DNA of 64,000 nucleotides from NCBI RefSeq assembly GCF_016863635.1, contig NZ_BOPG01000102.1, positions 1 through 64,000 of the forward strand, in the 5' to 3' direction. This DNA is from Virgisporangium aurantiacum (lineage in GTDB: Bacteria; Actinomycetota; Actinomycetes; Mycobacteriales; Micromonosporaceae). Each line of letters begins with the position of its first letter. The stretch's first letter is position 1. The translations under genes were made by a program, and so were the position numbers. This document shows positions 49,202-57,158 of the stretch, one piece after another. The notes under the pieces are model-generated. The model did not search any database. It saw only the letters and a list, made by a program, of their open reading frames with translations, and had not been told where the DNA came from.

Positions 49202-50797
49202 TCACGGGCGCAATCGGGGCTTGCTCGGTGTGGTGCCGAGGACGTCGGATCGTCCGGTGGCCACGGCGATGATGAATTCGGTGAGTGTGCCGTCGAACGG
49301 CTCCAGTTTGCCGGCCCGCTCAACGACGACCGTCCAGGTGTCGGGGTCGGAGTTCGTGGCGTTCCAGCCGATGAGGTCGCGGCCTTCGGTGCCACCGCAC
49401 ATGACCACCGGGTATGGCGGTTCTTCATCCTCGTCAAGCAGATCGGTGAACCACTGCGTGTGCTCACCCGGGTCGCCGAGGGACAGCCCGTCGAGCACGG
49501 CTTCGCCGTAGCCGGCGACCAGCAGCTTGAAGTCGGTGGGCAGCCGCAGCCCGAGCCCCCGCTCGGTGTCGGTCCAGTCGATCTCACCGGGGTCGGGTGG
49601 CCCCAGCAGGGTGGTGAGCAGGGTGAGCGGGTCGCGGTGCCGGTTCGACGGCGGCGGCGCGGGCGGTACCCCGTCGGCGGCCGGCGTCCACAGTGCCACC
49701 GGCGGTGCCGTCCCCGGTGCGGTCCCTGTTGCGGTGCGGGGGGACGCCGCCGGATCGAGCACCGGCAGGTCCATCCGCCCGTCGAGCCACTCGGCCAGGA
49801 ACGAGGTCGTGGGCAGGTCGATCCGCTGCCAACCGCTGCCGATCACCACGACCGGCCAGTGATCGGCGGTGTGCCAGGCCGGCAGCCACCACAACGTCTC
49901 GCCGGTGGCCATCCGGCCCCACAGCCTCATTCCTGGCGGGTCCGGGTGCAGGCCGGCCGGCGGGTCGGTCAGCGTCGCGGCGGCGGTGGCGTGCTCGGCG
50001 GCGAGGTCGAACCCGCCCGGCCCGCCCGGTGCCAGCAGGCGCAGTACGCCGCCGAGTGTCCCGGGCCCGGTCGCGTCGAGCAGCTCCCGATAGTCGGCCG
50101 GAGCCTCCACATCAGCCCAGCTGCCGGCCCGGCCACGGGCCGCTGTCTCCGCCGGCAACGCTGTCCCTGCCGGCAACGCTGTCTCCGCCGGCAACGCTGT
50201 CTCCGCCGGCAGTGCGGCGCGCAGCCGGTCCAGCCCGACACGTGACGGGGTGACCGGCGCGACCGGCGTCGGGCGTGGCCGGTCGAGGCTGCGGTCGGGT
50301 CCGTACCGGGCGGGCAGCGGGCCGGTGCGGTGGCCGGGGCTCCAGTCGATGCCGTCGGTCACCATGGCAGCGACCAGATCGGTCATCGTCAGGTCGAACC
50401 GGTGCCAACGGTGGTAGCCGAAGCGGGCGAGGACCGGCCAGGTGTCCGGGTCGTCGGAGCCCGACGGGTCCCAGAAGAAGTGGTCGCCGGCCCGGCTCAT
50501 CGCCCACCACAGCAGCCCCCGCGGTTCGGGCCAGAACCGGTACGGCGCCGAGTCGGGGTCCGCGTCCCGGCTGGCGCGAAGCCAGGACACGTTGCGGATG
50601 TGGTACGGCACCTCGCTACCCGCCGGCGACCATATCCACAGGTACTCGCCGAGGTCGATCGGTCCGTAGGCGGCGGCGAAGGCCCGGAAGTCCGCCGGCA
50701 GCTGCATTCCCAGCCGGGCCTGTACGTCGGCCCAATCGACGGGCGGCACGTCCGTGGGTGGCGCTCCGATGAGAGCGGCGAGCCGATCGAGATCCAC
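49202..50797 (-). CDS. Protein with three SUKH (SMI1/KNR4)-like domains
   Basis: 531 residues. Domain 1 (about 12-155): VDWADVQARLGMQLPADFRAFAAAYGPIDLGEYLWI.. WPEPRGLLWWAMSRAGDHFFW. Domain 2 (about 190-345): SWADVEAPADYRELLDATGPGTLGGVLRLLAPGG.. LWGRMATGETLWWL. Domain 3 (about 390-520): IDWTDTERGLGLRLPTDFKLLVAGYGEAVLDGLSLGDPGEHTQ.. GRDLIGWNATNSDPDTWTVVV. A linker has four ETALPA-like units from 18-base DNA repeats at about 50143-50215. SUKH proteins are usually immunity proteins to secreted toxins; no toxin gene is visible beside it. Confidence 0.88.
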   Translation of the reverse strand: MDLDRLAALIGAPPTDVPPVDWADVQARLGMQLPADFRAFAAAYGPIDLGEYLWIWSPAGSEVPYHIRNVSWLRASRDADPDSAPYRFWPEPRGLLWWAMSRAGDHFFWDPSGSDDPDTWPVLARFGYHRWHRFDLTMTDLVAAMVTDGIDWSPGHRTGPLPARYGPDRSLDRPRPTPVAPVTPSRVGLDRLRAALPAETALPAETALPAGTALPAETAARGRAGSWADVEAPADYRELLDATGPGTLGGVLRLLAPGGPGGFDLAAEHATAAATLTDPPAGLHPDPPGMRLWGRMATGETLWWLPAWHTADHWPVVVIGSGWQRIDLPTTSFLAEWLDGRMDLPVLDPAASPRTATGTAPGTAPPVALWTPAADGVPPAPPPSNRHRDPLTLLTTLLGPPDPGEIDWTDTERGLGLRLPTDFKLLVAGYGEAVLDGLSLGDPGEHTQWFTDLLDEDEEPPYPVVMCGGTEGRDLIGWNATNSDPDTWTVVVERAGKLEPFDGTLTEFIIAVATGRSDVLGTTPSKPRLRP

Positions 50798-50886
50798 GAC
50801 CGGCGATTATGCCCTCAACCCCGTGACGCCGTGTTCGCCAGGCCCGGTCCGGCGGGGAGCCCGTGCCGCTGTGTGAGAGTGTTCGC

Positions 50887-51588
50887 ATGAACGTCGAGCG
50901 GATCCGGCAGGCGGTGGTGGCGTCCCACGACCGGGCGGCCGTTGTCGCCGCGTGGCAACGCGAGTTCGGTCTCGGGGCGCCGTATGACGACCCGGGAGTC
51001 GCCGCGTTCGGTCTCGTCAACGGGGTGGTGCCGGTCGGCGATGCGTTCCTGGAGGTGGTGACGCCCTGCCGCGAGGGCACCGCCGTCGGGCGGCATCTCG
51101 CGCGGCACGGCGGTGACTGCGGCTACATGGTGCTCGTGCAGGTCACCGACATGGCCGCGGCCCGTGCGCATCTTGCGGGTTCCGGCGTCCGGAAGGTCTG
51201 GTCGGTGGACCTCGACGACATCAGCGGCACGCACGCTCATCCGGCTGACACGGGTGCCGCCCTTGTCTCGTTCGACCGGCCGGTGCCGCCGTCGTCGTGG
51301 CGGTGGGGCGGCGCCGACTGGCCCGACCGCAGCCGGACGCGCGTGGTCACCGGCCTTGCCGGCGTCCGGATCGCCGGGCCCGATCCGGACGCACTACGCG
51401 ATCGCTGGGCGGAGGTGCTCAACGTCGTACCGGACGGGCACCGGCTGCCGCTGCCCGACGGCTCCTACGTCGAGGTCGAGGCCCGTGAGCAGCCCGGCAT
51501 GACGGGCATCGACCTGTGGGCCGCCGCCGGGCAGCCCGCGCGCACGGTGACGATCGCCGGCACCGAGTTCCGGGTGGTCAACCGGTAG
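50887..51588 (+). CDS. VOC-like (glyoxalase-like domain, PF13468 type) protein
   Basis: 233 residues from ATG 50887. Starts ERIRQAVVASHDRAAVVAAWQREFGLGAPYDDPGVAAFGLVNGVVPVGDAFLEVVTP, then a second betaalpha unit (MVLVQVTDMAAARAHLAGSGVRKVWS) and a third (TGLAGVRIAGPDPDALRDRWAEVLNVV..VEVEAREQPGMTGIDLWAA). The catalytic Glu of glyoxalase I is retained in FLEVV. It begins 89 bases from the divergent SUKH gene. Substrate unknown. Confidence 0.8.
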   Translation: MNVERIRQAVVASHDRAAVVAAWQREFGLGAPYDDPGVAAFGLVNGVVPVGDAFLEVVTPCREGTAVGRHLARHGGDCGYMVLVQVTDMAAARAHLAGSGVRKVWSVDLDDISGTHAHPADTGAALVSFDRPVPPSSWRWGGADWPDRSRTRVVTGLAGVRIAGPDPDALRDRWAEVLNVVPDGHRLPLPDGSYVEVEAREQPGMTGIDLWAAAGQPARTVTIAGTEFRVVNR

Positions 51589-51641
51589 GCACGTTCCGGC
51601 GAGGCCACGACGCCGCATCGGGCCGTTGGCCGGGCGGATGG

Positions 51642-52052
51642 TCAGCGGAGGGCGGCGACGGCTTCCACCTCGACGAGTTGGTCGCGGTAGCCGAGGACGG
51701 CGACACCGAGCAGCGTGCTGGGCACGTCGTGCGCGCCGAAGTGTCGACTGACCACGTCCCACGCCGTCACGAGATCGTCCCTGTCGTGGCTGGCGACGTA
51801 GACGGTCGTCTTGACCACGTCGGTGAGGTCGGCACCGGCCGCTGCCAGCGCTGTGCGCAGGTTCGACATCACCTGTTCGGCCTGACCGGCCACGTCACCG
51901 ACCGCGACCGTGGCGCCGTCCTCGTCGAGCGGGCAGGCACCGGCGGTGAACACCAACCGGCGTACGTCGGATGCGACCGCGGCATAGGCGTACGGCGCCC
52001 GGTCGGTCAGGTGAGACGCTCGGATCAGCTCGATGGAGTCGGATGCAGTCAT
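51642..52052 (-). CDS. RidA/YjgF-family protein
   Basis: 136 residues from ATG 52052. RidA hallmarks: RLVFTAGACPLDEDGATVAVGDVAGQAEQVMSNLRTALAAAGADLTDVVKTTVYVAS and STLLGVAVLGYRDQLVEVEAVAAL. The usual catalytic Arg near the C-terminus (IEIEAVAxR) appears as VEVEAVAALR, shifted by one. It may deaminate reactive enamines or belong to a Rid subgroup with another role. Confidence 0.88.
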   Translation of the reverse strand: MTASDSIELIRASHLTDRAPYAYAAVASDVRRLVFTAGACPLDEDGATVAVGDVAGQAEQVMSNLRTALAAAGADLTDVVKTTVYVASHDRDDLVTAWDVVSRHFGAHDVPSTLLGVAVLGYRDQLVEVEAVAALR

Positions 52053-52140
52053 GGGCGCATCGTCGCAAACGCTCTCGACAACGACGAGCGCATTTACGCC
52101 ATTGATCAATGGCTCTGCCGTTCGGCGCTATTGTCGCGTC

Positions 52141-52497
52141 GTGACGGCTGTGCGGCTCGGGATCGACCTGGGCACGTCGAACACGGTGGCCTTCACCACG
52201 ACGACCACCGGTACGGCCACGAGCCGGTACACCACCGACGCGTGGACGGTCACGATCACCGTCGTCACCAGTACCAAGGTCGTGGTCCAGCGCCGCAACG
52301 GCACCGTCCTCAGCCGCTACGCCGTCGAGCCGGGAGCCCAGTCGGTGTGGGGCTTCACGTGTGCCGGACCCGAGTTGGAACTGTGCGCCGGCCAGCTTCC
52401 GACCAGAACCACCTTCAGCCGGACCACCGCCGCACCGCCGGGTGCCCCGTCTCCGCGATGTACTTCTTCAGAGATCAGGGAGGCGTCCGTAGGGTGA
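52141..52497 (+). pseudogene. Chimeric remnant beginning with an Hsp70 N-terminus
   Basis: A GTG at 52141 opens MTAVRLGIDLGTSNTVAF, the unmistakable first phosphate-binding motif of Hsp70/DnaK-family ATPases. After 18 codons it changes to Thr-rich sequence and then WTVTITVVTSTKVVVQRRNGTVLSRY and SVWGFTCAGPELELCAG, which look like the C-terminal part of an unrelated secreted or beta-rich protein. No other Hsp70 motif follows before the stop at 52497. It is most likely a deletion product joining two genes. Expression of a short fused protein is possible. Confidence 0.55.
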
Positions 52498-52498
52498 G

Positions 52499-53218
52499 TC
52501 ACCGCAGTGCTGCTGCGAGTTCGGCGGCGTTGTCGAACGCGGGTGCCGCCCTTTCGGATTCGTCCTCCGTGAGCGTGACGGAATGGGCGCGGGTCAGCAT
52601 CTCGGCCGCAGTCTTTGGATCGTGCAGCACCATCGCGAGTTCGGCGCGGTAGACCAGGACCTCTATCTGCTCGACCGGGTCGTCGTCGGCTTGCGGGCGG
52701 GCCAACGCGCTGTCGAGGATCCGAACGGCCTGTCCGGCGTTTCCCCTGGAATCGGCCTGCACGACAGCATTCGCCAGTGCCTTGGCCAGCCGCCCGGCCG
52801 GCGTGGCGGCCGGCGTGGACGCGGTGGCGGCGTCCCGAAAGACGCGGATCCAGTTGCCGCCCGGGTCGATGACGCTGAATCCGCCCAACCCGTCGGCGTT
52901 CTTCCGCGCCCTGGGCCGGGTCATCCGCGGCGTTCCGGACACCAGTACCTTGCCGTACGCGGCGCGCATGCCGTCTGCGAAGGCCCGATGTAGCCCCTCG
53001 ATGTCCTCGGTGATCACGAGACAGGAGCCATAGGACTGCTCCGGGTCGAATCCGGCGATCTCGAAGAACTGCAGATGCAGATCCTCCCGCTGGATCCCCA
53101 CACACGCGTAGGGCTTGCGCTGCTTGTACGTCGTGCGGAATCCGAGAACTCCGTAGAAGGTCTCGATGTCGTCAATGGATGCGCACGGCAGCAGGGGAAC
53201 GGTCCGCTCGTTGGCCAT
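52499..53218 (-). CDS. VOC-domain protein with C-terminal helical (TPR-like) extension
   Basis: 239 residues with an AGGAAG SD. The first 125 residues are a VOC fold of the bleomycin-resistance type (PLLPCASIDDIETFYGVLGFRTTYKQRKPYACVGIQREDLHLQFFEI.. GFSVIDPGGNWIRVF). The last 105 are helical, with GRLAKALANAVVQADSRGNAGQAVRILDSALARPQADDDPVEQIEVLVYRAELAMVLHDPKTAAEML resembling two TPR units. The fusion is uncommon and could link ligand binding to a protein partner. Confidence 0.82.
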   Translation of the reverse strand: MANERTVPLLPCASIDDIETFYGVLGFRTTYKQRKPYACVGIQREDLHLQFFEIAGFDPEQSYGSCLVITEDIEGLHRAFADGMRAAYGKVLVSGTPRMTRPRARKNADGLGGFSVIDPGGNWIRVFRDAATASTPAATPAGRLAKALANAVVQADSRGNAGQAVRILDSALARPQADDDPVEQIEVLVYRAELAMVLHDPKTAAEMLTRAHSVTLTEDESERAAPAFDNAAELAAALR

Positions 53219-53344
53219 GCGTCCTTCCTAAGCGTCGCAGGGTGGCCGTCGCACATAGAAATAGCCGATCGTCGCCTCCGGTTGTCCGATCGGTTGATGA
53301 CCCAGAACCGCGGCGTGCGGCGGTGCCGCGCCGTGCGGACTGCG

Positions 53345-53662
53345 TCAGCACAGCGGTGGTCGGTACAGCACTTCGATGTACAGGATGTCCTCGTGGACTA
53401 CGTCAAGAACGAGTTCGCCGGGCCATGGTGGGACGAGGCTGACGTTGCGATGGCCATCGCCGTACGCTCCGGAAGGCTTCGGCCCGGTGCGGAAACTTTG
53501 GCAGAAGTCATCTTCGCAACCGCAGACCTCGACTACGCGCAACCGGTCGACGTGACACGCCAACCGATCTTCGCCCGCTTCGCCAAGGGCTGCCCTCAGC
53601 TCCGCTGCGAAGGTCGGCCACGTTCCAGCCAGGAGCGGCGCCGCATCTGATCGGTTTTCCAC
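53345..53662 (-). CDS. Hypothetical protein with CGCxDDFC motif
   Basis: About 105 residues from GTG 53662 (longer in-frame starts exist). It contains VVEVCGCEDDFCQSFRTGPKPSGAYGDGHRNVSLVPPWPGELVLDVVHEDILYIEVLYRPPL, a pattern I recognise as a recurring small actinobacterial hypothetical in which the clustered Cys may bind a metal. The N-terminal helix is TWPTFAAELRAALGEAGEDRLACHV. Function unknown. Confidence 0.6.
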   Translation of the reverse strand: MENRSDAAPLLAGTWPTFAAELRAALGEAGEDRLACHVDRLRVVEVCGCEDDFCQSFRTGPKPSGAYGDGHRNVSLVPPWPGELVLDVVHEDILYIEVLYRPPLC

Positions 53663-53820
53663 GAGCGAGCACGCTACCGGCAGTGAATACGGCGAGCGGA
53701 GCCGCCATGCTGACGGCACCCCGAGGGCGGGCCGCCGCGCTGACCGGTCTGTGACACGGTTCGAACACGTTCGAAACGATCAACAGCGAGGGTTCCGGTA
53801 CCCGGACGGAAGGAGCAACC

Positions 53821-54123
53821 GTGCCTGCCACCCCACCCACCGACGCCGAACTCGACACCATGATCCGCGCCCGCCTGGCAGCGCTGGGCATCGACCTCGA
53901 CCAGCTTCCCGCCGGCACCGTGGCCGATCCGGTGACGGGATCGCCGGGACGCGAGACGGTACTGGCGTCCCTGCGCACCTTCGTGCGGAGCACGGTCACG
54001 ACGATCGCCGCCTACCAGATGCCGGTGCCGGCCGGCACCGACCCGGCACACGTCCGGCCGCTGTCGCAGCAGCCGGCGCCGATGCTCTACCCGTCGATCA
54101 GCACGGCTTGGCGGAAGTCATGA
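53821..54123 (+). CDS. Small hypothetical protein upstream of the amidase
   Basis: 100 residues from a GTG with AAGGAG seven bases upstream. Helical N-terminus (TDAELDTMIRARLAALGIDLDQLPAGT) followed by an extended region (RETVLASLRTFVRSTVTTIAAYQMPVPAGTDPAHVRPLSQQPAPMLYPS). The WRKS end overlaps the amidase ATG. It is probably translated with the amidase and may be a chaperone or regulatory subunit. Not recognised. Confidence 0.65.
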   Translation: MPATPPTDAELDTMIRARLAALGIDLDQLPAGTVADPVTGSPGRETVLASLRTFVRSTVTTIAAYQMPVPAGTDPAHVRPLSQQPAPMLYPSISTAWRKS

Positions 54124-55862
54124 CCGCGCTCGGACCGGTGGAAGTCATGACCGCCCTCGATCAGCACGGACCGGCTGACGGCATGACCGCCGTCGATGAG
54201 AGGACACCGACACAGCCGATCGACCGGCTGATCGACCGGCGCTCGTTCGTCGTCCGCAGCGCCGCGCTGGCCGCCGCGTCCACGATCGGAGGCGCGGTCG
54301 CGCTCCCGGCGATCGCGTACGCCGGTCCCGTGTCGGCAACCACGCCGGACCGGATCGACGCCTACACCGAACCCCGCCCCGAGGCCCTGGACGACCTCAC
54401 CGAGCTGACCGTCGCCGAAGCGGCCTGGCTCATCCGCGCCGGCCGGTTGAAGCCCGAACTGCTGCTCGCCGCGTACCTCGACAGGATTGCCGCGTTCGAC
54501 GGCGCCTACCAGGCGTTCAACACGGTGGCCATCGACTCGGCGTTGGCCGCCGCGCGGTCGCTGGCCGACCGTCGCCGCCACCGAGGCGCGTTGCACGGCA
54601 TTCCGCTGGCCATCAAGGACAACTACTACACCGCCGGCCTGGCCACGACCGCGAACTCGTACCTGTTCGCCGACTTCGTCCCACCGTTCGACGCCACCGC
54701 GGTGGCGAAGCTGCGTCAGGCCGGCGCAGTCGTGATCGGCAAGACCCAGATGGGGCCGCTGGCCACCACCCGGGCCACCACACCGAACGGGATCGTCACC
54801 ACGGTGAACGCGTGGACCCCGGCCGACCCCGCCGTCGATCCCGGCGGTTCGTCGACCGGAACGGCCACCGCCGTGGCCGGCCGGCTCGCCGCGTCGGGTA
54901 CCGGCACCCAGACCGGCGGGTCGATCACCAGCCCGTCGAACGCCCAGAACCTGACCGGTCTCAAGCCCACCATGGGACGGGTGTCGTTGTACGGCATCAT
55001 CCCGCTCAGCTACACCCGCGACCATCCCGGTCCGCTGGCCCGCGACGCCATGGACGCCGCCATCATGCTGAAAGCGATGGCCGGCCCGGACCCGAACGAC
55101 CCGCGTACGCAGGGACTGCCGCCGGTACCCGACCTCGTCGCCGCCGCGACCCCGGTGTACCAGCGGCGCAAACTGCGCATGCGGTGGCCGACCCGCATCG
55201 GCGTCATTCCCGGATACCTGTCGGGAACCTCGGCCGTGGCCCGGCAGGCGTTCCTCACCGCGCTCGCCGCGATACCCGACATCCGGATCGTCGACGTCCC
55301 GCTGCCGGCGGAGTGGGACCTGCTCACCGGCGGCGCGTTCAACAACGTCCGATTGCCCGAGCGCAGCGAGCCGTTCCGGCCCTACCTGCGCACCGACCTG
55401 CGCGGCTTCGGGGTGTCGGTCACCGGCTGGCTGCAGGGCGCGCTGTTGGGCGCCGACGAGTTCGTGACCGGCCAGCGGGCCAAACTGCGGCTCCTCGAAG
55501 ACGTTCTCGACACGGTGTTCCGGCGGTGCGACGTGGTCGTCCAGACCGGTCCGGTGCCGTTCGACATCCTCGGCCTGCCCGAGCTGGCGCTGCCGATCGG
55601 GTTCACCCCCGCCGGGGTGCCGGTCGGCACCATCCTCGGCGGCCAGCCTTACGCGGAGGACCGGCTCCTCGCCGTCGCCGCCGCCTACCAGGCCACGACC
55701 GACTGGCACCGCCGCCGGCCGGCGAACCCGCCGGGCGGGGCACCACCACCGACCGGCGCCGACAGTGCACCCGACGCGCGCACGTTCACCGTGCCACCGT
55801 CGCGTCCCGATCCCGCCCGCGGCCGACTGACCGCCGACGACGTGGTGGCAACCATGCAGTAA
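54120..55862 (+). CDS. Tat-exported amidase-signature-family hydrolase
   Basis: 580 residues from ATG 54120, which overlaps the previous stop. In-frame ATGs at 54147 and 54183 are alternatives, and the 54120 and 54147 starts sit in a near-repeat of GGAAGTCATGACCGC. A twin-arginine motif (DRRSFVVRSAALAAAS) and AYA cleavage region point to Tat export. The catalytic triad is visible: Lys in GIPLAIKDNYYTAG, cis-Ser in AVDPGGSSTGTATAVAG and nucleophile Ser in TGTQTGGSITSPSNAQNLTGLKPT. It hydrolyses amide bonds outside the membrane; substrate unknown. Confidence 0.9.
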   Translation: MTALGPVEVMTALDQHGPADGMTAVDERTPTQPIDRLIDRRSFVVRSAALAAASTIGGAVALPAIAYAGPVSATTPDRIDAYTEPRPEALDDLTELTVAEAAWLIRAGRLKPELLLAAYLDRIAAFDGAYQAFNTVAIDSALAAARSLADRRRHRGALHGIPLAIKDNYYTAGLATTANSYLFADFVPPFDATAVAKLRQAGAVVIGKTQMGPLATTRATTPNGIVTTVNAWTPADPAVDPGGSSTGTATAVAGRLAASGTGTQTGGSITSPSNAQNLTGLKPTMGRVSLYGIIPLSYTRDHPGPLARDAMDAAIMLKAMAGPDPNDPRTQGLPPVPDLVAAATPVYQRRKLRMRWPTRIGVIPGYLSGTSAVARQAFLTALAAIPDIRIVDVPLPAEWDLLTGGAFNNVRLPERSEPFRPYLRTDLRGFGVSVTGWLQGALLGADEFVTGQRAKLRLLEDVLDTVFRRCDVVVQTGPVPFDILGLPELALPIGFTPAGVPVGTILGGQPYAEDRLLAVAAAYQATTDWHRRRPANPPGGAPPPTGADSAPDARTFTVPPSRPDPARGRLTADDVVATMQ

Positions 55863-55873
55863 AGAAGAACGCG

Positions 55874-55901
55874 GCACCGCCCGGAGGACCGGGCGGTGCC
55901 A
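55874..55901 (+). terminator. Strong terminator after the amidase gene
   Basis: A perfect 12-bp stem has arms at 55874-55885 and 55890-55901 and loop AGGA. It starts 12 bases after the amidase stop and is followed downstream by a TCTTTT stretch. A textbook high-GC intrinsic terminator. Confidence 0.85.
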
Positions 55902-55981
55902 CGTCGTCGCTCACTCTTTTGCGGACGGGCGTGAGCGCGCGCAACGTCCTCACGGCGATCTGCCACGTGGGTGGGCATGGC

Positions 55982-56329
55982 CTAACTGGCAAGGTGAAGG
56001 GTGAGCGCCGCCGCCGATAGTGCCAGGTAGAGCGCGGGCATGGGGACGTTGGCGGTGTCGCGGGTGCGCAGGTGCGCGCCGATCGCCAGGAGGAAGTAGG
56101 CGACCAGCGCGGCCGCGGCGGCGACGCCCACGGGCTCCCACCACAGGCCCACGACCAGGCCGGCCGCACCGGCCAGCAGCAGCACCGCCAGCTGGTTGAG
56201 CCGTTCTTCCGGCACGCCGACGCGCCGGTACGTGGCCACGACAGCAGGGCGGTGGCTGAGCTTTCGCGCTGCGGTGACTACGAGCAGGGCGGCGAGTAGA
56301 ACCGAGACGACCGTGGCGGCGACATCCAT
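55982..56329 (-). CDS. DoxX-like membrane protein
   Basis: 115 residues, four membrane helices, beginning VVSVLLAALLVVTAARKLSHRPAVVATYRRVGVPEERLNQLAVLLLAGAAGLVVGLWW, the DoxX-like pattern (helix, A.KL, GvP). Divergent from a TetR gene 47 bases away, which probably represses it. DoxX-like proteins may handle small organic or redox molecules. Confidence 0.85.
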   Translation of the reverse strand: MDVAATVVSVLLAALLVVTAARKLSHRPAVVATYRRVGVPEERLNQLAVLLLAGAAGLVVGLWWEPVGVAAAAALVAYFLLAIGAHLRTRDTANVPMPALYLALSAAALTLHLAS

Positions 56330-56352
56330 CGCTGGCCTCCCGTGGCAAGCAA

Positions 56353-56368
56353 TCTATACATCTGTACA
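56353..56368. promoter_or_regulatory. Tandem 8-bp repeat between divergent DoxX and TetR genes
   Basis: TCTATACA-TCTGTACA is a direct repeat matching 7 of 8 bases in an AT-rich 47-base gap, nine bases before the TetR GTG. It is the best candidate for the TetR binding site or a promoter element of the divergent gene. Confidence 0.45.
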
Positions 56369-56376
56369 ATTTAGCG

Positions 56377-56955
56377 GTGAGTCCCCAGCGCAGCAACCGG
56401 TCCGAGCTGATCGAGGGCACACTGCGGTGCATCGAGCGCCTTCCCCCGGAGCGGGTCACCGCCCGCGCGATCGCCGACGAGTCCGGTGCCAACCTCGCCT
56501 CCATCACCTACCACTTCGGATCCAAGGACGAACTCGTCACCGAAGCGGTCATCACCGGCCTCGACCGGTGGCTGGCCGAAATCGTGCGCAGGCTCGACGA
56601 GCTGCAGACCCGGGCGCCCGAGGACCGGTTCCAAGCCGCATTCGCCATCGTGGCCCACACCCGCCGCCGTCACGAGGGCCTCGCCCGTACCTTTCTCGGC
56701 GCCATGGCCAAGGCGTCGCACGACGAGCGAGTCAGGCAACTGCTGACCGAGGGCTTCCGGCGCACCCGAGGCGAGGTCGCCACCGCGCTCGGCCTCGGCA
56801 CCGACGCGGCCGGCCGCGACGCCGCGGGCCTGGCACTCGCCCTCTTCAACGGCCTGCTCTTCCAATCGTTGGTCGACCCCGGGCTCGCCATCGAAGGCCG
56901 CCGCATGACGCGCGCGCAGACCCGCCTGCGAAGCGTCATGCCACCGCACGAGTGA
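56377..56955 (+). CDS. TetR-family regulator
   Basis: 192 residues from a GTG. HTH: SELIEGTLRCIERLPPERVTARAIADESGANLASITYHFGSKDELVTEAVITGLDRWL (about residues 8-65). C-terminal helical ligand domain with RTFLGAMAKASHDERVRQLLTEGFRRTRGEV. It lies divergent to the DoxX-like gene and is likely its repressor. Confidence 0.92.
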   Translation: MSPQRSNRSELIEGTLRCIERLPPERVTARAIADESGANLASITYHFGSKDELVTEAVITGLDRWLAEIVRRLDELQTRAPEDRFQAAFAIVAHTRRRHEGLARTFLGAMAKASHDERVRQLLTEGFRRTRGEVATALGLGTDAAGRDAAGLALALFNGLLFQSLVDPGLAIEGRRMTRAQTRLRSVMPPHE

Positions 56956-57158
56956 GCGTACGTTCAGCCCTGTCGCACACTTCGAACAAATTGGAACTGG
57001 TTCCGACGCATCGATGACTGTGATCTGAAGCCGACCCGTGCTGGGGTGTGCGTGACGGTTGTGCAGAGATGCCTCGTGCGGGGATGTCTCGTGTTGAGAT
57101 CTCGCGATCCGCTGCCGTCATGTGAGTCGAAGTCGATCAGCCGGACGAGGGGATCCTC

